The notes: a model not told the origin generated them from the letters alone. A DNA stretch of 64,000 nt from Albula goreensis (GCA_022829145.1 CM040747.1:31832936-31896935); one strand, 5' to 3'; numbered from the stretch's first letter, positions 47,296-61,060 are shown. Translations and numbers: made by a program.

Positions 47296-47945
47296 ATCAC
47301 ATGTATGTATTATCAGGGAGTATGAGATTAATATTCATAACTATGTCGATGATACAGAACTGAGCAGTGGCTATAAATATCTAAAAAAAACTAAACTGTG
47401 CACCAATTTAAAATCTTTTTAAAACCCTCAGTCCCAGGCTAAAATGTAAAAAACATTACAAAAGTAGGCCTACTGTTGTTTCTCTCCTGGGCAGATACAG
47501 AGAAACCAATGCATGCTTTTATCACTAGCAGGTTTGACTACTGTGATGCTGTCTCAAGGATGTTCTATGTATCCTCCAGATAATTCAAAATGCAGAAGCA
47601 TAAATGCTGACCAAGAACTGGAAGGGTCACACGTTACACTTGTTTGAAATTACCTTCATTGATTGCCTGTCACTTTTCAAATTGATTTTAAGGTTCTCTC
47701 ATCGGCGCTCAAGTCTCTCAATGGGCTCGCACTGGAAAAGATAGCTGACATGCTTTTGAGGTATGTTCCCAGCAGATTCTTCTGGTCTTTTGGTATGGGC
47801 CTTTTGTGCATAGCAGGGGGCTTGTACCAAGACATGTGGGGCGGCTGTTAGCTTTTTGGTCCTTGGCTTCCAGGGCAGTCTGTGAGGGTATTTGAGAGAA
47901 TCACAGCTGTCCGTTGACATTTTTAAACAAAATCTTAGTCTGGTT
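47296..47945 (+). mobile_element. L2/CR1-like LINE, decayed reverse-transcriptase relic
   Basis: In plus-strand frames separated by indels it reads IIREYEINIHNYVDDTEL (YVDD at 47342-47353, corresponding to the catalytic Y-A-D-D of reverse transcriptase), FITSRFDYCDAVSR (about 47518-47559) and LPVTFQIDFKVLSSALKSLN (47663 onward) ending in LRYVPSR. These are consecutive landmarks of the RT palm and the C-terminal LINE region (YADDTQL ... ITSRLDYCN ... LPV-FRIDFKVL...ALNGLAP). The frame changes between landmarks show it is dead. It has the same class but the opposite orientation to the copy at 17395-18690. Confidence 0.75.
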
Positions 47946-50180
47946 TTTACATACTGTACAATACTTTGACTTGATCTTTGATTTCCTTTTATGGACTCTG
48001 TTTATTCACTTTTAATTATCTGCATGTGTGTCTAAGTCCTCCAACTCTCACTTTAATGGGCTACATTTGGTACTTTTTTTCTTTAATTTTTTTATTGTTA
48101 TAATATTTTTAATGATTTAACAACAAGATTATTATTTCCCTGTTTAGCACTTGAAAGGTGACTCGATCTGACCAAAAAAATATTATAAGTAACCATGAAA
48201 ATGAAAATAAATAAGAAGCAAGCTTCATTTCTTTATATTGCTTTTTTATCTTACATTGAACAGCAATATATTAAAATACATGAATTGTACAACAAATCCA
48301 TTCAACTAAAACATCTCCCCTGGGATGTAACAATAATCCAATAATTTCATTTTTCACATCGCCTGTTAAGCATTACTCATGCTATTGATCATTCACATTC
48401 TTGTGTTTCACCACATTATGTATTACCAAGCGAAGTGAGAGAATATTCAGTTCCCTCTCCGTCAAATCTGTGCATCCTTAACAACGCCAAAAATAGATAA
48501 ATACCATCTTAGTTATCATGTGTTTTGTATATCACAAGCATTTCCTTTGGTAAAAAAAAATACATTTCTCTTCATGTGTAGAATCACCAATAACTTCAGA
48601 AGAACCCCAACCTGATTATGTAGCTGTAATTTAATAGTTTTCAAGAGCTGGGGGTGTGTTGTCCCATTTTACCAAGGAGGAATATGAAATATGTGAGAAT
48701 GTTTAGCATAATTAAATGATTGGTTATGATGTGGTGGCATTCTTGCTTGGGATGGCTCTTGGTCTGAGTTGCCTTGGGACCAGCGCTCATGAGGGCCATG
48801 TGGCAGCTATGTTCCGCTAAACGTGGAAACCATTTGCAGTTAAAATTTGTTTTCTCCCCAGAACAAAATCTAATCCATTTCCTGTCCCAGTTTCATTTGT
48901 ATGTTAAATGCTATCCATCATTTAAAGGCAGGTTTTTTGTTACGAGTTCAAGGGCTTGATTTATTTATTTATTTTTAAAAAAGCCCTTTTTTTTTCTTTC
49001 CATCCTCAAATCGCTTCTCCAACTACAGCATGCATTTGGAATGACAAGTTAAATAAATTTCAGTGACGAAGACACTGTCCACAAAAAACTTTGGGAGTTC
49101 CAGATTATTGTATGATGAGGTCAGAAGGCCTTGCCATAGTAACGGTCTCCTGCACTACCACGAATATATTATGAAAATGTTTATGTCCAGCTCTGACTGA
49201 CTGTATATAGCTACGGTGGTTCCTTCATTGCTGCATATTGCTTGGTTTCCACTGCAACTGCTGCGTGCTAATGTATATACTTAAGAATCCAACCTGGCGT
49301 TAGAAACACATACAGTAAAATGCGCATATGCTGCATTCTGCTAACTTGTATACCACAATCAAAGATTATAAGGAGAGCACGAGCATCCTGAATGGAATTA
49401 TATAGAAATGAGTAGTTAAAATGTGATTACATCACAATAAATCTTATTATGTAGTTTTATTGATATCTTTGAAGATATCTTACCTTGATATCTTGCTATC
49501 TGTACATTTATGTAATTTCTGATTGCTGTAAGCCTGAATCTGGGCTAAGAGATGGGGGAAACAAATCCACCAGGCAATGGATGGCTATCTGGCAGGAGTT
49601 TTAAAACCAACAGTCTCTGACATGCATACCATTTAATGTGAGTGATGTGGATCGGCAAGAAATCAAGGATCCTTTTATGGGCAACGCTCTGTTCTGCTCC
49701 ACACTGCTCAAGGACACCCACTGTATGCGTAATTCGGTCCCCGGCACGGCGTTTAAAACAATACACATATGCTATATTTCTCTGGTGGCCTTTCAAATTT
49801 TATCTGCTTTGCCTTAGAAATGACGTCGCCTAGCCTTGCACCTGGCCTTGGTGTGTTAAAGCGAGTGGGATTTTAGCGGAGGAGGAGAGCGTATATCGTA
49901 ACGAAAGGTCAGCGAAACCCACTTTACGCAGATCTGGAGTGCCCGTAATTGGAGGCGTGAGAGGGGGGGTGTTTAGGGAAGAGGCAGCGATGCCTCACCT
50001 GCAGCTCTCTGCTCTCACAGCCTCGGTCCGTGAGGTATGGTGTCACAGGTCTCACAAGCAGGCCTGCAGCTCTTAAGAACCTGAATCCTCTCCTGCTTAA
50101 CGGTTAAATCTAAGAACGTTTGGGCTTGGTTTGACTTTGCATGGGGAAACCGCATGTGAAAATCCCTGTGATACGATACA
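47946..50180. other. Intergenic, nothing recognised
   Basis: AT-rich. A small dyad GATATCTT-TG-AAGATATC lies at 49462-49479. The segment 49800-49960 carries CpGs and ATGACGTCG, a CRE-like site. No gene. Confidence 0.5.
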
Positions 50181-50335
50181 TTAAATCTTATGCCCTGTGA
50201 AACTTCACTTGCACACTTCACCTGGGAACATGTGACACTCCACCAATTAAATGCAAGTATTTCAGTGTGTGCTTGTGTTTGATTGGTGGAGTGTCACATG
50301 CTTCCAGGTGAAGTTTTCAAGGGCAGAAGATTTGA
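50181..50335. repeat. Long imperfect foldback hairpin
   Basis: The core arms are 50216-50248 and 50281-50313. The left arm CTTCACCTGGGAACATGTGA continues CACTCCACCAATT, and the right arm is its reverse complement at 30 of 33 positions. The inner bases AAATGCAAG and CTTGTGTTT pair in part, leaving a small loop. The outer bases TGCCCT...AAACTTCAC and AAATCTT pair with AAGTTTTCAAGGGCA and AAGATTT, with one 13-nt insertion in the left arm. The result is a near-complete ~155-bp hairpin. It may be a foldback transposon (MITE) or a structured RNA precursor. No flanking target duplication is obvious. Confidence 0.7.
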
Positions 50336-53300
50336 CAAATTGGACTGCAATCCAGAACCGTTGCTGGAAAAGGGGGTAACAAGCCAGTGTACCCGCTAAA
50401 ACTAACTACACACCCCAGTATGTCGATTGGTCAATGTGCTTGAAAGTACAGTTCAGGGGTTTTGCACTGGTGCCCTGGTAAAATGGCTGAGTAAATTCGG
50501 CCATTTAATTACAGTCTCCTGTCTTAGGTGACTGCCTCTGCAATCGCTTGCGTTGTGACCATTTCCCCAGACCGTTACTTTACATGACGAATTAGCTCTA
50601 AATTAAAGTAGAGTATAAAAACAGAGGTAATAATCGCATATACCGCATGGGACTGCAGTGCCAAAAGAGCGCTGTGTTTTTAATCAGTTCTGTGGCCCTT
50701 ATTCACTTTTTGATACCGGCAAGAGGGTCAGCAGTTTGATTAGACGCCGTAAGTCACTCTAAGTACGTACGAAATTCCGAGAGTAAGTCTCGCCCTCCGA
50801 GTCGTTCTTTGATTAAGGCCATCTGCCAAAGGAATTATTATTACAATGTATGAATAATGATGGTCTCAGGTGACCCTTTGTTCAGATTTTTTTGTCTTAC
50901 GTTTATAATTAAAGGGGCATTGTGGTCAAAACATACCTTTTTTTTATCCTGTTTTTCCCCACCTCTGTAATTTCCTCTGCCAGTTTGGCGGAGTTCAGAC
51001 ACTTGTGTCCCCCTGGTTTGGAGGACTATGTTTTATGCATTTCCAGAACAGGCAGGCATATGATAGCACCTGCCATTAATACACCGTGTATAATAAAAGA
51101 AGAAGGTGAAACCACCCCAGTGCTGCCTGGGATTTGAGGTTCTGGAATCTTCCAGCCTAGGTTGCCACATGACAGGCTGTTTCACTGCCAATGCAGCACT
51201 GGAAGAGTGTGTTTTAGCTGGGTTTGCCACCCAGGAGCCAAGAAAGGCAAGTCTCTGTGACTAAACGGGGAGACGTAACCCTCCAGCTCAAGAAAGGAGG
51301 CAGAGTTTGTCATTGTGTGCCTCCTCTTTTTACGATCGTCCCAGAATAGAAAAAAAAGTGATTGAAAAGGGACCCAGACACAAGATCATCATCATGAATT
51401 GATTAGTCTCATTGTTAGCTGCTGAAGCACAAGCCGTGCTAATGTTTCAAAGCTCGATTCTTCTGAAAGCCCAACGCGGACAGTATTCTGCCCAGCCTCA
51501 TTTCCTGCTGGCTCCCAGAGAGGAAAGGGGAAAGCATTCAGAGGTTTTGTTCCCCTCCATCAAGGATCGGCGGTTGCGAACTCGCCATCGCACAGAAGGT
51601 ACGGTAGCATGAATTAGGACCTATTGTTGAACTCACCTTGGTGGCAGTGTTTTAAAAGCCATTATGTCCCATGCTCTCATACTGTAGACCAGGATACTAA
51701 AAGCACTACACATTATCAGAGAACAGAGAGAGAGAGAAAAATGACAGTAGTTTGGGTGAGGTTTAGCAGGAGAACAGCATGTCACAGAATGACTGTATAA
51801 CCGTTGTATAGACCTGGATCATTTTCCACATGTGGCCTGCATTTTGTTTTCTAATGGTCGGTAATTTGCTTTAAATAATGATGTCAGCCAAATAATTAAA
51901 TGATTGCATAAAACCGGGTTTGGACAAAGCATCTATGGTTCCATCATTGTCGAAATCCAAAATGACTTAATTGAAGGCTACCATTTACAGAAAATGCATT
52001 TACATTTTTTGTATTTTTGTGTCCATTTTATAATCAACGCAACCAGTCATCCTGTGCCATGTGCTTATCATGGCAGGAACTGAGTCCTGGCTACTCGCCT
52101 TTTGCCCTCATCAATGAGTATTCTACATCAAGATCTAGCACCAGTCTGGTATTAAGTTTCACCGACAATAACGATTACCCTGCGACTGCCATGTTGGGTG
52201 GAGGTAATACAGTAACGATTGAAGGAGCCCTGGCTGACTGAATTTCAGCTTACCCGTTGCTACCTGCGGAGCCATTTTGTGTCCGACAGCGGTAAACCCA
52301 GCATCGTAGTTAGCTAATGAGGTAATGGCTAAAACCTGCAATGTCAATGAAGGTTGCTCTCACGGTGATTGCTTGTAACTGGCCGAGTCCCTCGGGAAAC
52401 CGGTGGCTGCATATTTTTCACGGTATACGCGTTTCCTCTCAAGCTATAATCCCGTTTCACCCAGGAACCCTTAGGATGCTTTTATCGGACTCGGATGTAC
52501 CAGGAGCACACACCCTGCCCAGTGGGATCACCTTACCAGTCACGCTACATGTCTGGAATGTTTATCATCTTCCAGGGCTAATGATTTACGGCAACATTCA
52601 ATCAAACGCATTTATTCTTGTTAAGGGCTAATAGCAGTTCAGTCAAATCAGTCATTTTTTCATATTCCAAAGGACATAATTCATTTATCTCCAACAAAAT
52701 ATAACATTCAAAGAAACAGGTAAGATGTTGACCCAGGACCACTGAGTCGACATCTTAGGCTATGGCTGGAGGTCTCCATTTTGTCGAGGGTGTCCACTGC
52801 CTCGCTGAGAACGATTGGGGGTTAACCCGGTTAAGTTCTCAGCTGCTACGCCCACTTCGGCCGTACACCTATTGTGGCACAAACGGTATACTGAATCAGT
52901 CAACCTCCAATGACCTAGGCGGTGTGTGATTAGTGGTACGGCTGCAGTAGATATTATGCGTGTGCTCTCTAAGTACATGAATTTGAGTGAGTCGCACAAC
53001 CAAAGCTCCCCTTACGAAGCCAGCAGGCCCATTGTTGCAGTGACTCAGCTAGTTTGGTAAGGGCTGAAGAAAAGGGGGAAAAAAGTCAGAAAACAAGTAC
53101 ATTAAAACTAAAACATTGTAAAAGAAAAGTTCCATTGTAATGCAAAGTCTGTGCAGATTGTGTATGCCTTAAAAATGACTTGATTGGATCCAGCCATTAC
53201 TGTATGTAGGGAGTGTGGTATGGGAAATCAAGGCAATCAAAGGCAGCAGGGAATGAACTGGCATATTTCTGGACAGCTACTTTTGATAATTATCGTTGTT

Positions 53301-54205
53301 GCAAAACCAAGGCACTGACTCATATCCAATCCCAAGTGCAATTGATTTCCTTTTTTTTTTTTCCCATCGCCAGCAAACAATGGCCCTGCCCACTTTCACA
53401 TGACGGATCGTAGACTTCCTGATAGCACTTGTGTTTCACTCTCACGTTGTTTACACTCCCCTGACTATCAGCCTCCTTATGAGATAAGGCAATGTATCTC
53501 TCCAGCCCGTGTCTCTGTGGCTGTTCTCAGGACGAGCCCAAGCTATAAAGTGCCAGACAGTGATGCATTGGCCCCCTGTCGCTAACTTAATAGCGCTCTT
53601 TCCTGAGTCAGTCAGCCAAGCAACGTGGTCCGCCTCCCCACTCTCAAAGTCTTCAGAAAGTCAATTAAAAAAATCAATATCTGAGGCACGATAAGGAGGG
53701 AATTATTTTCAAACTGCCCGAATGCATGTCCTCCACAGCTATGAGAAAATGAGATTATTAGTCACAAACAGGCATTATTGCCACTTTCCGAAAGTACACA
53801 TTCGAGAACGATATCTACCCACCTCAGCACTTCTTTTATATACATAATGCTCAATTTATGAAAAAAATGTCTTGTGCGTTATATACAAATGGTTGAAGTG
53901 CACATACTACTCTGTTGACTGTGATTTTTCACAATGACCAGATATTTACTTTCAAGGACGTGAACCAATAAAGTACAATACTTTCAAAAGTACAAGTATA
54001 AAAACTGATAAATCTATGGTGGTACAGGACCGCTGAGAACAATATTGATGAGCAATAGTACACCTGTAATTGGATTTAGCGTGTGTGTGCAAGCAGCAAT
54101 TTTGTGGGAGCAAAGACTCGAGAGTTTCGAGAGTGTTCACGCAGCGGCCAAACCTAACAAACAAATTCTGCTTTCCCAATAGGCTTAAAATCGTGTTGGA
54201 TTCCT
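50336..54205. other. Intergenic, nothing recognised
   Basis: AT-rich to moderate GC. The most CpG-containing part is about 52770-53010. Short ORFs only. Confidence 0.5.
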
Positions 54206-54209
54206 TTCA

Positions 54210-54236
54210 ATAATAATAATAATAAAAAAAAAAAAA
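54210..54236. repeat. (AAT)n followed by poly-A
   Basis: TAA/AAT units running into a 13-base A stretch. Confidence 0.9.
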
Positions 54237-54239
54237 TGT

Positions 54240-54360
54240 CAGCTGGCCAGATGCTTGAACTCAGCCCAGATAAGGTGTACATTAAATGCTGTATACACAT
54301 TTAATTAGTGCTTGGCTGTTAATTAGCTTTGTTAATTAGTGCCATCATTACACCCACAGT
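54240..54360. promoter_or_regulatory. Homeodomain-site-rich candidate conserved element
   Basis: Several TTAATTAG/TTAATTAGT motifs within about 70 bp (TTTAATTAGTGC, GTTAATTAGC, GTTAATTAGTGCC), a spacing often seen in developmental non-coding elements. Conservation cannot be seen from this window, so this is a candidate only. Confidence 0.25.
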
Positions 54361-54728
54361 ATCAGCAAAGGAAACAGTGTGGGAAATGGATCATGTTTGT
54401 TTGCCTGGCTCATCAACTGCCATTCTGTTTGGAGGTTTCAAAGACATTAATGACTCAGACAAATAGCTGCGCTACTCCAACTTTCTGTTTTTTTCCACAT
54501 ATTATTACTGTTTTTTTTTTTTTCACTAGCACAGATGCTTACAATTCCCCTGTGGAGCAAATGGCTTCTAAACCAAGAAATGTGTCGAACCACTTCTTTG
54601 GTATTTTATAAACCAAATATTAAGTCGAGATTGTCCTCATATTACTGTTTTTTTCTTGTGTAATTATTCATCATTCTAAGCTTACCATGAAATGTATTGT
54701 ACTTGTCCAGCAGTGAGCTACTGGATAC

Positions 54729-54852
54729 TATTTATTATTTATTATTATTATTATAATTATTATTATTAGCAGTAGTAGTAGTAGAAGAGTAGTAGTACTA
54801 ATAGTAGTAGTAGTAGGAGTAGTATTGAGTTTGTAGAGGTAGTAGTGGTAGG
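54729..54852. repeat. (ATT)n and (AGT)n trinucleotide block
   Basis: ATT units to about 54769, then degenerate AGT/GTA units. Two adjacent triplet repeats on the same strand. Confidence 0.9.
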
Positions 54853-57800
54853 TTCAGTATTTTCTGGAATAGTAGTGCAGTAGTGCAGGGTTTTTTTGTT
54901 TCTTTAAATCAAGGCACTATAATGCGCATTTAAGACATTAGGAAACAAATTAAAAAATCAATATGAAAAGTGGAATGTTTTTTTTATTGCATGAGAAAAA
55001 AAGTTACCACATTAAATCAATACACAACATAAGCATTAGAGTCACTGAACAGAATTGCCTCCTTGGACTGTTTGTTTTGTAACTTTGGTAGATTTTTTTT
55101 GTCAGGATTTCAAACGAGTCAAAATGATTAAATATTAACAGATGCTCCATTAGGGTTGGTGTAAACAAATTAATACATTCCCCAGGGAATATTATTTACT
55201 ATTCTCATCTGCCCAGCTTTGAGCCCAATCTTCCCAATCAATACTGTAAATGTATGGTTACAGGTGATGTCATCTCATGCTGGCTGTCCTTGTCCAATCA
55301 GTGAATTTCCCCTGAGGACAATGGCGTAACCTAGCCTTGAAAGGTCCCCTAAAAAAAAAAAAGTATCTTACTTAAATGCTGCTGTGCGGTTTGCAGAAAC
55401 TGATGTATCCTCTAAAACAAGTGCTGTTCGACCATGTTATGGCAAACAAGGGTGAGTTTATGTGGAGCTGTGGGCCTTCGATGCACTCTGCAATATTATT
55501 CCAAAAGACTGCAGTGCCCAGCAGTTCGCAGAACCTGTTGATGATGAGAAAAGTGGCGGATTCCGTTCTTTGTCCGCCGAAGCACTTCACCCTCCAGAGG
55601 AGCACAGTGAATGGATACCTGATGGCTCAGCAGCGCCTCCCCTGGTTGATCAGGGGCCTGCGACCTGCCCCTGCTAGCTGCAGGAACCCCTTGGTGCCGC
55701 AAAGCCTGGCTGGTGAACTGAAAAGTGGACAGTGGAAGTGGATGGCAGTGATATTTTTGTATTGATAAACTGACAGAAATACTAACATATTGAATATTAT
55801 TTCTGCGTTCTCTGTTTCATGGGATGAACCTAAAGAGGGATCCTCCAGACAAGCCTTTGGAGATTTTGGCCACCCCCTTCACGTCAAGTTTTCCCCCACA
55901 TTAAAAAATGTTTAGCTTTCTTCTTCAACTTTTCTGAGTTACTCAATGAAATGGTCTACACTGACAATGTCTGCAAAACGGATCTGGGAACAAAACTAGA
56001 AAATAAAAAAGTGGTAAAATGGTCTGCAGAACCTGCTTCTCCCTGCCAGTTTTCATCAATGTCACAAAACAGTTATTCTGTGTTTCCTCCTTCAGCCTAG
56101 GGCTGAGCAGTCATGGTAAGCGAAGCAGGTAGCAACGACCTTGTAAAATCCCAGAAAAAACTAAATTATGAAACTGCTCATGACCTTACCTTAGTCTTTG
56201 TCCTCACCAAACATTCCCTGTATGGTGCTAACACTTTCAGAGCTACAGATGTGAAATTTGCAGTCCCTCATTTTCACGCGCTCGTCAACACCAGTATCAT
56301 ACTCTCAGCGAGAGGCGAGAGAAAAGTGGAGGATGTTGCCGTCTTCACTCTGTCAGCTGACTTCACTCATTTCGCCACACAGCAAACGTTCATATATTTG
56401 TTCTGGCAGAAAAAAAAATGTGTGAGACAAGCTGATAGAATGGGACAGATTTTGTCCACCTTTATGGAGATGACTCCGGTCAGTTCCTGCTCAGTGCTTA
56501 TCCAAACCACATACCTTAGTGTCCATAAACGTATCAGCTTCAATGACAACAATTAAATTCAATACTTCAGAAAAGCATCAGCTGTGAAATCTTACATTTA
56601 GCCGGTCACAGGGAATAGCTGTGGCAGGAAACTACAGAAGTTAAAATTCGAGACGTTTTGGACAGCCCCTTCGAATTGTCTTTTATGCCTGAGATAATTA
56701 TCATTTAATGATTTGAATCACTCGTGATGTAGTGCATTACGCTAGAAAGCTGCTGATTTGCAGTTTTGATAAATTAATGCGTTATTTACATGAGCATCAT
56801 CGGGTACCTGGAGGGAGACGGAAAGAGGCATTTGGCAAGGCGGTGGAATAAAAGCACACGCGATCCTTGGCAGGGTTAAAGCATGACTCATGCATGAAAT
56901 TTGGCCATGTAAGCACGTTCTACATACTTCCTGCACATTTGTAAGACTTCAAAAACACCCTCAAGCGTAAAATGATGGAGAAGGCTCCTCCCCTTCTGTT
57001 CCAGAGGCCAATCATTCACATCCTGAGCCGAGCAGTCATTCCGCTCGCAGACATCAATGAAAAAAAGCGTCTGTACTCAATTAAGAATGGAGAGGATTCA
57101 TTTCTTGTCTCGAGGGACTCTTTTCTGCATGAAGTTGGAGCCAAGAGTTCCCTTTGAGTGGATGAGGGCCTGCAGTCTGCAGTAAGTTACTCCATGTCAC
57201 CTGCATGAGATGTCGCCTGCATACATAATGACTAAATAGTTCTGAAATTAACAGTGCGACAGTCGTACAAAAACGCCTTGGATTTCAAGTGAAAAAAAAC
57301 ATGGAGATAATGTTTTGGAAAAAAGCAGTTGCACAACTCAGACCCAGCCACACCACGCTGCTTACTAGTGTTTTAGAACTATTATGACTGACATAAGCAT
57401 AGAGTGACGTCTACTTACAGTCCAGGTGAGAGTTCTGAGTGGAGAAAAGCCATCTACAGACAAAATATACATTTTTAGTGGGGTAAGCAAAGCATGGACA
57501 ATATCCATGGCACTTATTTTTTTGGCAAAGGCTAATATAAAAACAGAACGAGAAAATGTCACAAACTAAATGGAACAAAAAAGTTAAAAAAGCAAAAATA
57601 AAAGATTACTGCTGCTGGCCAAACATAAATATAATTTATAGATTATATAGACAGGCGTATCTTCTTGGTAGAGCGTTTATGTTTTTCTGTACATGAAAGA
57701 AAAATATAAAAGCATCTCAAGGGAAAAAATTGTGGACTGTACTGCAATGTGCTGGAAAAAGAAAACATACTATTCAAGAAAGCATACTATTCAATTTTTA

Positions 57801-59800
57801 TCTGAAAGCACAAAATCTTTTGAATGAACGTCAATTTGGATTATGCTTGCACTCAACTATTTCGGCTGCCTTACCATTTTCTTAACAAAGACACTTTTCT
57901 CATAATGACGTAATCATTTTTATCAACTGTAGGAAAACATTTGATGAAGCGAACACTTATTTTGCTTAAACTTGATCATTTAAATTTATCTTATCTTTTT
58001 CTTCTTCTACTTCATTTTGTTTCTGTTTCCTATTCATTTTTCTTTCCCCTCTCTTTGCAGGACACAAACCTACTGAAAGTCAAATGATTTAAATTGGGCA
58101 TAACTGTATGTATTTGTGTACTTTTAACCTTTTTTATGTTTTTTTGTTTATGCATAAATACATTTTTAAAAATGTAATACAGGATATGCCTTCTCCTTCA
58201 TCAACAACTGTAGCGCATAAAAAAGGGGGGAAACGATTATTACAATTTAATGGCTTTTATTTGTATTCTTTATTATATATCATCCTATAATGCTGAACAG
58301 GGGTCTCAAAAAGGTGAATGTATGACATGAAAACACGTTTATTCACCTTTTAAGAAGGTATGTAAACAGAAAAAGGCCAGGAAGGATTATGGGTACAACT
58401 ACCTGAATAATTCCTTGAATGTAAACTTAGTGGAAAAATTAATGTAGTGATTTCACGCACTTTTCTTAGCTTAATGGGGCTTGTAATTGAATTTCGCAAC
58501 ACAGAAGTGTCTGTATAATGAATACTTTAGTGGGGCAAAGGTTGATTTGACTGGTAAATTAGTCTAAAAGAAAAAAAAAATGTTAAACTGAACATTCATT
58601 AAACCCCATGGACACAGGAATCAAAATGATTTTTTTAACCTTTTAACCTTTTAACTTGCATTGCGTATTTTCAAAATAAATGTTGTGGAGTTGCATGACC
58701 AGCCTACGACAAACGTTTTACTTTGCGCAATTGCTTTTGACTATTTTCCTTATGTTATTGTCTCTTGGTCACATGACAAATAAAAGATTTACAACTTTAT
58801 TAGTTTGTTTCTCTCTTTCCAAAAATCACAAAGCTACAATGAAAATGTTACTATACAAACAGACCAAATACTATACAATTCAGGAAATCGTCTCTTTCTC
58901 TCCGTATGTGTATGTATGTCAGTAAAGTGAGTATCATATCTCTCATTAGTTTTGACACAAATGTTTGCTTGTTTGTTGACAAGAGACACCGTTCAGTTCA
59001 CTTGTTCAGTCTGGACTTGTACCCACTGGTATGGGTGGGTTCCAAGATACATAATAAACTTTCAACAGGCAATGTGAACTGCAATACTGTCATCGCCAAC
59101 AGTTGTTATGGTACTCATGCAATTATTTTGACATGAGCTGAAATATGGCAACGAGCCATCGCTATTTCCACGTGGCAACAAGCCCGTCAGCCTGTATCAG
59201 TTTGTGAACGTGACACCAGTCACACATATTTCCCATGCCATCAACTGAACACAAAGTCGGACTAATTATGTTCGTGAACGTGCGGATGCCCTGCAGGACA
59301 GGAGATGTTTCTGGAATGAAACGAGACTGATGTGTTCTTCTGAATTACCTCCTTGTTTTACTACCCATGCAAAAAAGACCTAAAAAGTGACGAGGTCTGA
59401 AAACACTAAGGCATTTTTAATTATTAATACAGTATAGTCAGTTTTTATGCAAACATATGAGGTGCATGGGGTCACATCGTACAGTAGCGACGGGAGTGCT
59501 GCTTTCTGGAGCCCCGAAACGACATCTTCAATTACTTAGATGCCATAATTGATGCTGGTGTTAATTGGGGCTGCCATCTGCCTGTCAATCACTTGCACTA
59601 ACCAACCACAAGCGTTTAGCAGAAGCATAGTGCGGCAAAACAAGGTGATTCATCAACGGTAAGTCATTTTACCGGCCCTACTTGGGTTCTTGATGGACCT
59701 CAACTCTCTTTTCACCATCAATACAGAGCACCTGGCATCCTCAGCTTATGGAGTCCATTCCCGTGGCCAGGGATGACTGACACACGATCAGCAGAAACCC
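54853..59800. other. Intergenic, no gene recognised
   Basis: AT-rich. Two longer plus-strand frames, 55376-55765 (129 codons) and 56113-56556 (147 codons), have no domain I recognise, no matching splice context and lengths that chance can give in a window this size. I did not call them as genes. No transposon family recognised. Confidence 0.5.
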
Positions 59801-60010
59801 TTACGTCGCGAATATGTGATGAGCGCGGAGTGCTGACCGCCGTCCGCCCCCGCCCGCGCCCGGCCCATCTCGCCCGTTCCCCCCGATGATCGATTGGTCT
59901 CCTATTCCGCGTTCCTCTTCAGGATGGATGGCCCCTGACAGCACTGATCAAGCAGAAGGTTAATTGGCTGCTGTCCTCTCATCAGGGCCCCCGCTCCCCC
60001 TTTCTCTCTC
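59800..60010. promoter_or_regulatory. GC-rich candidate regulatory patch
   Basis: A GC/CpG-rich stretch (GACCGCCGTCCGCCCCCGCC and following) is joined to a unique-looking segment with GCACTGATCAAGCAGAAGG and TTAATTGGCTGC. It is isolated in AT-rich DNA. Conserved-element status is inferred from composition only. Confidence 0.3.
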
Positions 60011-60530
60011 TCTTTTTTTTTCATGACAACGTTCTCCAGACGTCGGTCTTGACAACCTTCCCTAAATGGAGGACGGAAGCGCTAACAGAGCATTTTAGGG
60101 TGTTTTGTTGGAAAGTTAGGCCTGGAAGAAACACAGGTTCAGCATTCTACCATAGCAGTGTAACAGAGGTTTGCTGGCTTGGCTATTCAACATAGCAGTC
60201 TTACAGAGAGCGATTTGAAACTGGAGAGACCTCCTTGTTTTAACTCATAGGGCTCAACATCCGTGGAAGTTAAAATGTTCTGGTTAAATAAGTAACATGT
60301 TGGTTCAGAAGCCATCTCTTCCTCTTTCTTGGCCCCACATCTTTCATAATGGCCTTTAGACTGCCCTGCTGTCTTTCAACTATTGTCCCATTGGCTCCTA
60401 CAGTTTGATTAGATATTCTGGTTCTCACTGCCCTGAAAACCAAATCAGGCACATTCACTAACGGTGAGGGTAGATAAAATGACTCATTAAAAATCTGGTA
60501 GAATGGATTGGCGCAAAAGGATGCAATTCA

Positions 60531-60545
60531 GCAACAGATGGCGCT
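60531..60545 (+). promoter_or_regulatory. CTCF-like motif
   Basis: GCAACAGATGGCGCT fits the CTCF core with one weak position (G instead of C at the first base). It has the same orientation as the motif at 37415. Binding is inferred. Confidence 0.35.
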
Positions 60546-61060
60546 GACGTTGAGAAAATGTGATGCTGCGGTTTTGTCCCAAATTTCAGTTCACTGGTTG
60601 CGATCACAATTAAATAATCGTACTTCTCAGCTTTTGTTACTTTTATGGTTACCAATATAAATTCCTGTCTCGTTAGCTGATTTTGTCAAGATCCTTGCGT
60701 CTGAATTGTCTTCCCCCAATAGCGGCAATATGCAACTCAATCAAAACACACTTTACATTACACCATATACTTCTTATTTAGAAATGTGCTTAGCATTTAG
60801 CACACTTTTTCTTAGCATTTAGCATGCATGTCCTTTGCAATGTGTTGTTTTCACTCTAAAACAGAATTGCTTATGCCCTTAAAGACACCACATTTGTTTG
60901 ATTGGATCTGAGTCTATGTGAGAGCTGTGGGAGGGAGGAGCCAAAAGAAGCAGCTGCTTGACATCACAGGATTTGGAAGAGAGAATGTCAACACTGAGCA
61001 GACCATCTTTGGCAGTAGCTGCAGGTCAGCTAACGCTGTTTTAAGACGATGCTTGGAATC

